Shown piece by piece: positions 1 to 12,700 of a stretch of 64,000 bases of DNA. Under the pieces are notes generated by a model. That model ran no database searches and was not told the origin of the DNA. It saw only the letters and a program-made list of their open reading frames with translations. A program made the translations under genes and the position numbers. Origin of the DNA: Henricia sp. BOLD:AAB3569. Its lineage: Eukaryota > Echinodermata > Asteroidea > Spinulosida > Echinasteridae. The first letter of the stretch is position 1. Each line of letters opens with the position of its first letter. The stretch spans positions 4,788,501 through 4,852,500 of the forward strand of contig JBBELK010000329.1 in assembly GCA_037783545.1 (NCBI GenBank). Reading direction: 5' to 3'.

Positions 1-520
1 AGAGTCATTTCTACATTCATTGTATGAATCTTTTTACCTAAAGATCATACTTTGCAACACTCTGAGGTGGCAGCCACGGAGCGAGATTTGCTACACTGAC
101 AGGCCATCCACAGCCGTCAAGTTTAAAACACGGTGGGTACAAATGAATGGTGGACAATGGACGTGTTTACATGTCAACCGTGGAAGACAGCGACAAAGTT
201 GACGTTTTAACTCGTCAACCGCCCCTGTGACTACACACTGCCAGAACACGTCCTCTGGCGCCAAGGGGCCCGTCCATTAAGTACGTACGCACGAAATGCC
301 GATTATTCAGACCCCCTCCCAGTGTAAGCAAAATCCGTGACGTCACACATATACTTTAACATTGGGTGTACGCATTGGCTCCAAACCCCCCTCCGTGCGT
401 ACGTACTTTATGGACGACCCCCCCAAGTGGTTAATCAACCAAGCGACTAAAAAAACCTTACTCAGATGGTAGATAGAAGTGCTTCCAACTGTCCAATGCA
501 ATGACTCTCCCTAGGATATC
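1..520 (+). repeat. Dispersed repeat copy A, cut by window edge, with a nested TIR element
   Basis: The stretch from base 2 is repeated, with some divergence, at 30761-31120 (GAGTCATTTCTACATTCATT and onward to CCAACTGTCCAATGCAATGA). It contains a small inverted-repeat element at about 264-426 that the other copy lacks. Confidence 0.85.
264..426. mobile_element. Small TIR element (GGGCCCGTCCATTAAGTACG) nested in repeat A
   Basis: Left end GGGCCCGTCCATTAAGTACG and right end CGTACTTTATGGACGACCCC are inverted repeats of about 28 bp. The sequence ccaag flanks both sides. The copy of the host repeat at 30980-31000 reads through without the element, so that copy is the empty site. Confidence 0.85.
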
Positions 521-691
521 TTATTTATGAGATAATGATAGTTGACGACGAATAAATACAAAATAATGAAATGCCTAATCTTTATTAAAATAAATATGAA
601 TAACTTTGAGATTTGCCTGGTTCTTGGCAAAAATTTTGAAAAAAAGTGATTTAAAAATTCCCAATTCTTGCTGGTTGTCAATGCAACTTAC

Positions 692-774
692 TTTCTGAGG
701 AACACTGACAGGAAGTTCTGACCAGTTCGCACTGCAGTCTCATATGTATTGATTATCAATAAGTCCTTGTCCGT
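692..774 (-). CDS. NIPBL: NIPBL coding exon 18 (last in window)
   Basis: 83 nt encoding TDKDLLIINTYETAVRTGQN, then FLSVFLRK. It matches VVITNSYETAMRTAQNFLSIF of vertebrate NIPBL. The donor is GTAAGT and the exon leaves in phase 2. The next exon, expected to encode the RPLFENFVQDLL-like block, is not between 1 and 690 and must lie outside the window. Confidence 0.94.
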
Positions 775-3700
775 CTGTTGAAGAAAAGAAAAACACTCGT
801 GTAGTAATTAATATTGCAATTACAAATTTAAGAGCTTGTTCAGATCTTTCCAGAAAATGGATTTTGTTCTAACCTAACAAAATGCCTCCCCAAAATACTA
901 TCCATGGGAAGAAAACAGTGAATTTGCAATCTCCAGTTTTCGATGTGGAAGGAAAAAGGTTATTATTTCTTTCTGGTATTCATACCAAGGATTCCTCAAT
1001 AGTGCTCATTGCACTGTCACTCGCAAGCGTGAGGAAACCCATGAAGAATTAGAATTAGAAATGGCCAGAGACACCGGGGATGATCCCCCTTGCTCTTCAC
1101 GAAAGAATGCTCTGGGATCCTTAGAGTGCGTTTCCATTACCTAACACACTGGAGTTACCTAACAGGTTGGTGTAATCACTGCGCTGCTTTATTTAACCGG
1201 ATAAATTAGTTTACAAAACATCAGTGGTTTTTTGGACGATATCCTTGAAAATATGTGGATCAGGAGTGTGAAATTTCAGAATGGTAATGAGACAAATATG
1301 ACAAATGATATGGTATCAAAATCTCAACGCCCGTGGGAAAAATGTGGGCACCAAAATGTGATCTGGTCACGCTCCTTTGAGATGGAAGACATTTGTAAGC
1401 CTACGAGCTGCAAATTATAAGCCTATAAATAAAATTTAAAAAAACAATGATTCAGAAAAGTATGGCACTCTGAGTGCCATCTACTTGTTTAGATACAGAG
1501 ATAATTTATCTCACCAAGTTGACTTATGACGTGGATTAAAGTCGAATGTTGCCAAGTCAACTTCCTAGATTCAATAAGTCGAATTGGCAAGATATTTTTT
1601 GTTGCCAAGTAAATCTACCAAGTCGACTTGGCGAGATAATGCATAGTTCCGACCAATCACAACAGAGCTAGCAGAGATCACCCACATAGGTCAAAGTGCA
1701 CTGTTACAACAATATCACGCGATGTTCTGCTCCATACAATTTGTACAGTGTTGTATGCGATGTTCCGGGTGAATTTGTGGTTTCAAGGCCGGTCGTTTCG
1801 TCGTTCAAAGGTACGAAAGCACATATTTCATGATATGACATCCCTGTATTACTGGCCCTTTACTCAGTGTGTTCTATGATAACTGTTGACCCTGAAACAT
1901 GAATGCCTTTGAGTTTTCTCCAATGAATCTGTGCTTTCCGTTGAAAGTCCCATTGCTTTGTACGTTGGGTGTCGCCATTTTGACGATAGCATGTGAGCCA
2001 TAGCAACAATATCCAAGGGGGCGGGATTAACTGGCCAAAATCGGAACTATGCATTATGTAAGTCAAGTCGACTTGGCAACATACAATATCTTGCCAAGTC
2101 GACTTAGTATTTCGCCAAGTCGACTTAGATTTCACCAAGTCGACTTAGTATTTCGCCAAGTCGACTTAGATTTCACCAAGTCGACATAATCCACATTATA
2201 AGTCAACTTGGTGAGATAAATTATCTCGGTATATAAACAAGTAGGATGTCAGTCACAGAGCGTCGTAGGAAAACAATTACCTCTTTAGGCTTCTTGACAT
2301 TTATTTCCTGAAAATCATACTCGTACTCATCGTCCGAGTCTACTTTCTTGTCGTCCTCGTCATCTTCGGGTTGAGGAAGAACGACAACGCACTGTATGAG
2401 TTGCAGCACTAAGGCCGTCACCATCTGCACGTTGGTGTCTTGATTTAATCTGGGCAAATCAACATGAGTTACAGTTTCAAAATGTCAGTTTCTCAAAGCA
2501 AACTTAGTGAAACAGAATGGGATTTTACTTAAAGCCCCAATACAAAATTTGCAGAGCTACCCAAAATATTATTTTACGAGTTGAAAAACCCAACTAAAAG
2601 TGTTGATGGCAATGGTAACAAACACGACACCACATTAATTTTTGCAACCCGAAGGTGCTTTTCAGAAAAGTTGTCTGCAGATAACTTTTTTACAATTTAT
2701 TTAACACAAAAATCATGCATGATTTCCTAGGTTTTCTGAAGTATAATACTGCATATGTGGCTGAAATTTTTACAATGCAGTTTTATGAACATAGGTTTTT
2801 AAACATGAGTGGAAATAACACCGTTTTTAACAGTTTACTAATCTGTATGAATAAGTGATTATTTTTAGGGATTATGACCCAGGGACCGCCGGGGTGAATG
2901 AATTTGATACAAATGTGGACAGATGTCCATGACTTTGGGAAATCTGGATGCAGTGAAAAGCAACATGGCTCCACCGGGATTCGAACCGCGGACCTTATGC
3001 TTAACGTGCAGACGCCCTACCAATTCAGCTATGAAGCCAACTGGTGGTCTCGAATCACGGTAGTGCAGTTGTTCCTCACTGATTGGGATTGGCCATCATG
3101 TGAGCTTAGCAAGCCCTACAGAGAAATAACCACCCCTCCCAGAGATCTAATCCCAGAGTTTACTAATCTTTAACATATTCCTTCAAAGTTTAATTTCTGA
3201 GAGCCTAATCTTTAAAGATAGTATACATGATTGGTAAACTGTTACAAATAGTTTTATCCCCCTGTGTGATTGAAGATATGCATGATTAAAACCAACCTGA
3301 GCAAAAACCAGCTCTGTACTTCGTCTAACTTTTGAGAAAACAGTCAAAAAAGGGTTTGCAGTCATTTCGCCCCAAAACCACTTCGCCCAGAACCATTTCG
3401 CCCTGAACCACGGCCTGTGCACGAAGTGGTTTTGGGGCGAAGTGGCATTTGGGCAATGTAGTATTTGGACGAAGTGATTTGAAGCGAAATGGCACTCGGG
3501 CGAAGGGGTTTGGGGGCGAAATGGCACTTGGGCTAAATGGTTTTGGGGCGAATTGAATTTTCGTCTCATGAGACGAAAACTAATTGTTTTACTCATTTCT
3601 CAAAGACTATAGCACTTCAGACAAAACCATTTCAGGGGAAGTTTTCTACGGTCATCATGTTTATATTGTGTAAGTTAGGCGTAAATCTGTGAACATTTCT

Positions 3701-6700
3701 GATTTTCGAGATTACCAATGATGTATATTGCCTTTAAGACTAACCTGAAGTTTCGGAGATTCTTCTTGCTTGACGGTAGTCTTGCTAACGACGCAAAGAT
3801 GTCTTCTAGTATTAGCTGCCTGTGCTTCTCGTACTTAGAAAACACCTGTTATGGTAATTAACGAAAATCATTTAAAGGAGTTGTTCAGATTTTGTGCAGA
3901 AAAATGAATTTTTGTTAAACCTATAACAACCATATAAAATACCTCCTCAAAATACTATCCATGGGAAGAAAACCGGAAATTTGGATGTGGAAGCAAACAG
4001 GTTGGTTGGTGTGATCACTGCACTGCTTTATGAAATGTATAAATTCGTTTACAAAACATTGGTGGTTTTTTGACAAAATCCCTGAAAATATACGGATTGA
4101 GAGAGCGCAATTTTAAAATGGTAATGAAAATAATATGACAAAATATATGGTATCAAAATCTCAACACCCTTGGAAAAATGAGGGAGGGAGCCTAAAAAAG
4201 GTGATCTGGACATGCTCCTTTAATGCGCTGTTTTGAGTATATCTTAATTTTGCCTTTGTTGGGGTCGGAACGTAAGGTAAGTAATTTTATAGTCTAACTT
4301 ACAGTTGTGATAAGTTTCATTGCACTGAGTTGTAGTTCGCTGATATTCTCCACAAAGAACGGGGCTGTTCCTATGGACGATACCTGGAAACGCAAACGAA
4401 AAATTAGTATAATTAATTTTTTAATAATTTGGAACAATTTATTATTAAACAAGGCACTGGGAATCAGGACAAATTGAACTCGTCTTAATAACTTCTGTGA
4501 AATAGATCCCAGGTCTCAGTGGCTGGTTCATAATTTGTACCAACTGGCGAGACCCGTTACTTTATTTAAATACATGACCAGGGGCCGATTTCAAAAAGTA
4601 CCAAGACGCGTCTAAGGAAGGATCACTCTTCTTATCTTGGGACGTTGGTATGGGAATTAGAACGCATTGAACTCGTCTTAACTTATGTGAAATCGATCCC
4701 AGGTCTCGGTGGTTAGTTGATAATTTGTACTAACTGGCGAGACCTGTTACTTTATTTAAATACATGACCAGGGGCCGATTTCAAAAGGTACCAAGACGCG
4801 TCTAAGGAAGGATCACTCTTCTTATCTTGGGACGTTGGTATGGGAATTAGGGCGCATTGAACTCTTCTTAACTTATGTGAAATCGATCCCCGAGTACCTT
4901 GCTATCAAAACTCAACATATCAACTTATCATTAAGTTTCAAATGCCGTTTTTTAAAATGTCTTTTTGGACAAGAAAATATGAAGAAAAAAACTGTTTTCT
5001 TCTCACCATCAATACTGTTGAATCGGTGAGAATCTGAATGTCTAAGAGTTCCGCCATATTGGAGACCAAGATACAGAGTTTGTTGTACATGCCAAGAATG
5101 GACTTCTCAGTAGTGCCGTGGGCACGGGCTCGCTTCATCTTCATGTTGGTGTAGACAGCATCTAAGAAGTAAAATGTAAAAAAATGACGATCAGATCAAG
5201 AAGAATATAATTTGTTTTTAATAAATATCATTTTTTTTATCCGAGGCCAAAAATAAAATAACTATGTTTAGCGTAAGTTGAAGTCTCCGAAAATGATTCG
5301 GTGACGCGGCTTTTATTTCTCATTTTTTAAAATCGAAACACGCAACAGACAGTGTGTGTCTAAGTAAAAAAAAACTTTGACGCGCAGGGTTGAAAGTGAC
5401 GTGCGCGTTGACGATATTTTAAAATTTGTTTTGGCTGTTTTTGAAAAAAAAAAAGGTTTGACGCGCAGGGTTAAAAGTGACGCGTGCGCTTACGCTAAAC
5501 ACAGTCCGTTTTTTGGCCTAATCACTGAAGATGCAAGTTTATTATTGTCAAATGTGGGCCATTTCTGTTTTTTTTTTTACTGTTTAGCACAAACATTTGC
5601 CAAGCACAGAATTTCTTTGTTTTGTAAATTGGGTTACAAGCTAAAATTGTACGTGTTTTTAGAAACAGTAGCAGAAAATTAGCTAATACATATTACATAC
5701 TAATATTTGCAATACAGGGCAAATAAATTCTGTGCTAAAAGCAAATTCTAAAATTTACTCTACGGCATGCAGGAAGGTCAATTCTGGAATTTACACCCAA
5801 TAAATCATGACTAAACCTTGCTAAATGAAATTTTATTTGATATTCGATCTAATACTTGGTTAGAATATTCAAAAAGTAAGTAATAATAATAATAATAATG
5901 GTGGTGGATACTTATATAGCACACATTGCCGCCACTGCGGGGGTGCTCCTGGCGCTGTTGCCATTATTACTGCTGCCATCAGGAAATCACCAGAACCATT
6001 TCGCTTCAACTAGGTGGCAACCCGGCCAAGGCACGCAACCCTGTCAGCAGTTAGATTGTGGCATTTCCCCTAACAGCTCCCCATATATCGCTTGGGTAGA
6101 CGAGGCAATTGAGATTAAGTGTCTTGCCCACGGACACAAACACGTTGGCACAAGTGGGGCTCGAACCCATAAACCTTCGATCACGAGCACGGCGATATTG
6201 AACTCAGCCCTACTCACTTTTATCAGTGCTGACTCTGTAGACGGGATCAAACTCTGGGTAGATGGAGTTCTGCAGCTGAAATTTGACCAAGTTCGCAATT
6301 CGGTCGATGACGTCTTCGATGAACACTTCTTTGGGCATGGCTTCTGAAGTCATGATGTAAAGCGCAGTTAGGGACGAGTCCACCGAGTGCGTGATTCTCT
6401 CCATGGCTAGTTCTCGCCACAGTCGGTCCCCGCGGGCACCCTCGTCCTGCAGAGGTAGAGTGACAAAGGTCGAGTGACAAAGGTCGAGTGACAAAGGTCG
6501 AGTGACAAAGGTCGAGTCACACAGGTCGAGTCACACAGGTCGAGTCACACAGGTCGAGTCACACAGGTCGAGTCACACAGGTCGAGTCACACAGGTCGAG
6601 TCACAAATTTTTCTCAAAATTGGGTAAAAATTTACTTTTTTAAAATGTCTCTGAAATTACTCCTAATGAATATTTAGCCCATTTGGAACCTATTTCGGCA

Positions 6701-9700
6701 GTTTTTAAAGCTAATTTCTCAGAAAATTTGAAATTTTGGCAAAACAAATTTCATAACAATTTAGGGGAAAGGATATTTTCACTTAACAGTCGGACTGTCG
6801 GACAACAAATAGACAGCTAGTTTCATATTTCTTTGATGGTCTCAACTTACGTGGTTTACGTTGGGTTTCACTTTGGTGCCGTCTCGGATATTCCTCTCCA
6901 AGATGTTAAGAAGCCTCACAAGTTTTTCATGAGGAATCTGAAAAAAAATACCCCAAGAATACCGTCAAGACTAGTTCGCTCTCTCAATCAAAGCTGGCAA
7001 GCCATATGTAGGCCTTGACATGCCCTGCTTAGTTGGCCCTGGTGCCCCTTCAAGATATACACTTTCTGAGGCCAACTTGGCCAGCATGCCCACTCCAGGC
7101 CTTGACATCTACCAAGGCCACTGTGGCCAATGGCCTCCATGCCCTGCTTAGTTGGCCCTGATGCCCCTTCAAGATATACACTTTGAGGCCAACTTGGCCA
7201 GCATGTCATATTAATGAGGCTTGTTTTATAACCAGTACACACATTTTGACCAACGTTGGCAGTGGTGCCCCTCTAGTTGGCCTCAGTGCCCTTTGAAATT
7301 TTGACAAAATCAAAGCCACGAATTGATATGCAACCTTTTTTTTGTCGATACGATTTTGAGGAGTGGAGATGGTTAGGGTTAGCGTACCCGGTTCATGACT
7401 CCCATGGATTTGAGTTTGGCCGACTCCGAGACAAGGTCGTTTAAGAGCGGCGTGTTGATGAGCAATTCTGGGTTACACTCATCTGTATCGTCTTCATCAT
7501 CAGCTGTAAAACATCCACACAAACACAGAAACAATAAACAAGCATACCCAGTCCTTCATTTTTAAAAAAGTCAGGAGAGCCCTAAATTGCTCTCCTGAGA
7601 TAATCGAGGAGAGCTAATAGCTCTCCTAATAAAAAAAAAGTTCCTTAAAATCTTTGAAAACACACTGTATCTGGACTTTTGGGGAAAAATCAAATGTTTA
7701 GCCTGTTTGGGGCCGAGTCAGTCTGGGTACGAGTTCGTACACAAGGCAATTGGGGCCGAGTCAGTCTATATTGCACACAAGCTGTGTTGGACACAATGCA
7801 GACCCAAGCTGTGGCTGTGTGTTGCACGTGGCGAAATGGAAAAATGCAATGCGCAATCGTCGTTTGCATGCCGCAAGTATATTAAAAAGAGCAGAACACT
7901 GGATTGTACCGCCCAAAAACATCACTGATGCCCACCTTGGGCGACTAAGGTGCAAATTTTGTGGTCGCCAATGGCGATAAGAATTTAATCACTGGTCGCA
8001 TGTGAGCATTTTTAGGCGCCAATGCGACCATTTTAGTCGCACCGTACAGCGTTGGCGTTCGGACACTTGGTCATTGATGGTCCCGTTATTTTTTGAGGAG
8101 CGCTATTTTTTACGCTCCCCGAAAATTACGAGGAGCGCAGTAGGAGCGCCTGCGCGATCGCGCTCCTTAAAAATGAAGGTCTGCATACCCACACATTCGC
8201 ATCGAAACTGTGTCAAAAAAAGCATGTCCTACTTTTGATCCTAAGTAACTTTGAACCCGTTTTCACTAGAGAAATTGCTTCATTCGACGGAGATTAGTTA
8301 ATCATAGTTAGTTAATGAAGTGTGCGTTCACATCTCACTTAACGAAGATCGAACGAAGATCGAATGAAGAGCAGTACCGTTCACATTAGACAACCGCTTA
8401 CAAAGATCAAATAAAGTTGTGCGTCGCCCCCATCTCGTTACGTGTCAAATCGCTTTGTCGAACGAAGGGAGCGTTCGCACTACAAATTTGCTTGGTTGAA
8501 TGAAGCGATCTCTTGGTTGAATGAAGCGATCTCTTCGTCGAATGAAAAGGCGTGCGTTCACATCAGGAAATCTCTTCGTCGAATCATCATCGAATCTTCG
8601 TTGAACGACGCGACTTCGCGAGTGAGAACGGGGTCTTTGGCATTTGGCAACAGATTTAAATCAATTTCAGATCATGTAAACAAGACCTGACAAATCTTAT
8701 TGAGCGCCTCGCATCAATTTTGACCAAGAGAGTATTCAGCAGGATAAATGTGCGCTGTCAAAGAATCCACCATCGTTATTATAATTATTTATGTTGTAAT
8801 AGTACGAACCTTGCTCAACACTGATGTCGATTTCCTCTGAGTTTTCAAACACGGCTTCTATGGCAGCATGGAATCTCTTGAACGTCGCAGACTCTGTCAA
8901 TTCTGCAGTCAAGAATTTAATCCCAAGTCACACCCAATAACAGACAAACCAGCTTGCAATACCCACTTGACGCCAGAGGACGTGTAAACACGTTCTGGCA
9001 ATCTGGCAATCACATATGGGTCATTCCATGAACATGGGACAGTGTCCCCCTTACGACGTGACACTAGTGCGATCTTCTAAGTGCAAGTGTGACATTTCAA
9101 ACCTTTGGCACAAAATGTGACAAATTTCGCTCATAATGTAATTTGAATCGATAAAGTCCAGGTTCTACAGCTGGGTAAAATCAACAACTACCTTTTCCAG
9201 AAAGAAACTGGTCAAAAAGTCTTGAAATGTAATCACAAGAGTTGAAAAATGCCTTGGAGTCCCCCCTTACGCAGTGAAAACATTTTCTTGAATATTTTCA
9301 AGACTATGATACCAAAACATGTTTAACCGTTTGTAAATTACTTTAAATATTCTACATTATTTATTGCACAGAAATTTCATTAAACAATTTTGTTAACTTG
9401 AAAAAACCATTTTGACAAAATGTCACACTTTGGCTCCTGTTTTTATGGAAAGACCCATATTGAGCTCGTGCCAATGACGTCATTTTGGGAGTCAAATAAT
9501 GCCGCGTCGTTGTGGAAGCAATGTGCGTGCGCGTTGTGTGTGTCCCATTGGTGTATTAAACTGCGTTACGCCCACCAGAGACACACACAACGCGCACGCA
9601 CATTGCTTCCACAATGACTCAGCATTATTTGACTCCCAAAATGGCATATTCGCACGTGTTCGAAAGGGGTCAATAGGCAACATTTTGGATTTGACAAGGT

Positions 9701-12700
9701 CTGAAAAAGTCCTTAAAGCCATTGACATCAGAACAGAGATTACTCACCGTCGTCATCTAAGTAGATACGCTTCTTTTTCGGAGTTGCTTTGTCCCTCTTT
9801 AACTTCTTCTTTGGTGCTGTTTATAACGGGAGGAGAAAACACATTAGTACCCAAGTAGTACCCAAGTAGTACCCAAGTAGTACCCAAGTAGTACCCAAGT
9901 AGTACCCAACTTTTTCTTTTGTTTCTGTCCCAATTTACTGATAAACTCCTGACCTTTCGAATATTCAAATACGAAAATCATTTTTCGAATATTTGGTCTT
10001 TGATCGAATATTCGAATAATTTTGTCGATCACTATCTTGTCGAGCACCCAAGTAGATCTTTGTCATTTGATTCCTAATATGTGGAATTATCAGATGTTAA
10101 ATACTCTTTATACAGAAATAGAGCGGTTTGGCTTCGGAATTGCTAGATAATGTCTTGATTTGGCAAGCTATCACTGGGAAACGAATCTAGATGAGGGAAT
10201 CGTTTCAACTGGGATTTGATTCCTAAAAAATCTGAAATTGCAATTTTGAATCCCAATGTTGAAACAATTCTACCCGACTCCGGCGTGGAATCGCCCAAGC
10301 CTAGCCAATTGATAATGGTATTTCTATATCCATCTCAATAAATAAAAAAATTAAATAAATAAAAAAATAAAAATTCCATACCTTCTTTACCATCTTCCCT
10401 ATCAATAAAGATCTGTGTAGGAGGGCCTTGGGCCAGGGGCGACGGGAGTGCCTCCTGCCTGGAAGCTGGAGGTGGCGCTGGTTGCCAATTCTCATCAATA
10501 TCTGCACTGTTGCTCCGATGTCTCTTCTTGCCACGGCCCTGGGGTTTAGACAGTAGCGCGGCTTGGTCGTCCGAGATGGGGATTTTGGTGAGGAGCACCC
10601 GCGGTTGACTGATTGCACTTTTGGTCATTGAAGCTGTCAACAAAACGAAGGCAGGAATGTCAATTTATTATTTATACTGAGCATCTAAGAAGCACTAAGA
10701 TGCGTCTTAAGCATCCTTAAGTCCGGTTATAGGACTTGGTGTAAGATGCATCTTAGCGGGAGTTTCACAAATACCACTAAGACGCATACGGCACTTAGTA
10801 CCCATCTCACTAAGTTGCATACAGGTCTTAGCCTACGTCTCGTCGAGACGAGACTTAGGAACTGTTCTTAGTGTAAATTGTCATGTGTTAACATATCGGG
10901 TAGTAGTCAAAACTTCCAGCCGGACATCCGTACCCTATTTAAATCCGAGTAACCCCCCTCGCCTTGGCTACGAGGCTCAGCTCAGACAAAATCAAAATGT
11001 AAAATTATAAATACATGGAACTTACAAACTAAAAGTCTAAAGCCAAGCTACAGTAGCTGCATGCCTCCTAATGCATGCCTCCGATGATTTCTCGCATTTG
11101 CAACATTTTTGTTTCGGGACATGTTTGTCAGTATGTTCGATATGTATTGAAGATAAAGTGGTGGGAGGTTAATTCTTGAACTCTTTTTGGTTTTCGTGAA
11201 AATGAGCAAAAAAGTTGCAGAGTTCACGTCCGCCCCATAGGTTTATGCACAAATAGCCGGGTAATTTGTCATCCAATACATATGATGCATTGCGAACGTC
11301 GATAAGGTTTATTCTGATGACTTTCGATCTTTTGCTGGCAGACAAAAATTGACGCGGCAAAGATTTTTATGTTTCAGGCAGGTCAAAGGTCACAAAATTC
11401 AGCTTCGTAGACTCAATCGCGACGTTTTTTGTTAAAGACGCGTCGTAGTAAAGATGCGACTTAGTAAAGATGCGACTTAGTAAAGAACGGTTTAGTGGAA
11501 CTGAAGCAAGAACACGACGTCAGTAAGACGCATCGCAGCGATCCTAAGTCCCGTTCCAATAAGTACTGTTTAGTGAAACAGGGTCCAGGTGTCATAAGCT
11601 ACATGATTTAGCCAAATAAAGACAGCTTGTTTTTTCCGAGTTGATATAATTTATAGATTTTATGAAGTTTCATAGACCAAGCTGTATTATTTTGCCTGCC
11701 ATTAAACAACAGGGGGCATGCTAGATGTAAACATGTGACGTCACGGAGCACCTCTTCTAGAAAACTGACTTACCCCCATCTTCAAATTCGTCATCATCCC
11801 CCATTTCATCTTTATCTGTCGTCGTGGTTCTGTCATCTGGGATGTGACTTTCATCACAAGGGTCCTCTCCTTGAGGGTGGGGAAGTTCATCGAGTTGAGA
11901 CGCCTCAACAGACGGTAAGGGTGCTTCCTTGTGGGGCTTGGTTGCCTCTTGGTGGGATTCGGGTGTGTCTTTAAGAGGTTGGGAGGTTTCCTTAGGAGGT
12001 TGGGAGGTTTCCTTAGGAGGTTGGGAGGTTTCCTTTGGAGGTTGGGAGGTTTCCTTTGGAGGTTGGGAGGTTTCCTTAGGAGGTTGTGAGGTTTCCTTGA
12101 GTGCCTCATGAGGTTTGAGTGCCTCATGAGGTTTTGGTGTCTCATGAGGTTTGGATGCCTCACGAGGTTTGAGTGCCTTGTGAGGTTTGGTTCCCTCATG
12201 AGGTTTGGTTGTCTCTTTAAGTGGTTGTGATGTCTCTTTAAGAGGTTGGACTGATTTCTTAGGAGGTTGGGGTATCTCTCCAGGTGGTTGAGGCGTCTCC
12301 TTAACAGGTTTAGCCAACTCCTTATGAGGTCGGGATGTGTCCTTAAGAGATGCCTCATTAGATGGTTGGGATGCCTTGTTCTGAAGTGGAGGCACCTCAA
12401 GAGGTCGAGAAGCCTCATTGTTCAAGTCTGAATTCCGACTCTCAGCTTGTTGTATGGTCTTCCTTGGAGGTTTTGAAACCACCTCCTGAGGCTTCCTATT
12501 TTGACCGGTCCTTTCATCAACTCTCCTAACGTCCGCGGAATTATCTCTCGAGTCACTTCTGACCTCCTGTTTAACAACTTGCTCCGGTTCTTTGAGAATC
12601 ATCTCTGCTTGCGCCGTTAACAACGTCTCCGGGTGCCGCACCGGTGCAGTTTCCGGCTTTGGCCCTGCCGCTTTTTCGTCGTCCTTCTCCTTGGACTCGG

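Noticed and set aside
2967-3038. Functional tRNA-Asn gene
   Set aside because: The anticodon stem is mismatched and the SINE body follows directly, as at 16513; there is no pol III terminator after the tRNA part.
5898-6347. 149-residue plus-strand ORF
   Set aside because: It covers an R2-like repeat and the antisense of NIPBL exon 13.
9499-9858. 119-residue plus-strand ORF and its mirror on the minus strand
   Set aside because: Both are produced by the near-perfect hairpin at 9481-9643; the plus ORF also overlaps NIPBL exon 9 antisense.
11741-12418. 225-residue minus-strand ORF rich in RKPPNL repeats
   Set aside because: Frame shadow of NIPBL exon 7, whose KETSQPP frame has correct splice phases and similarity to NIPBL.
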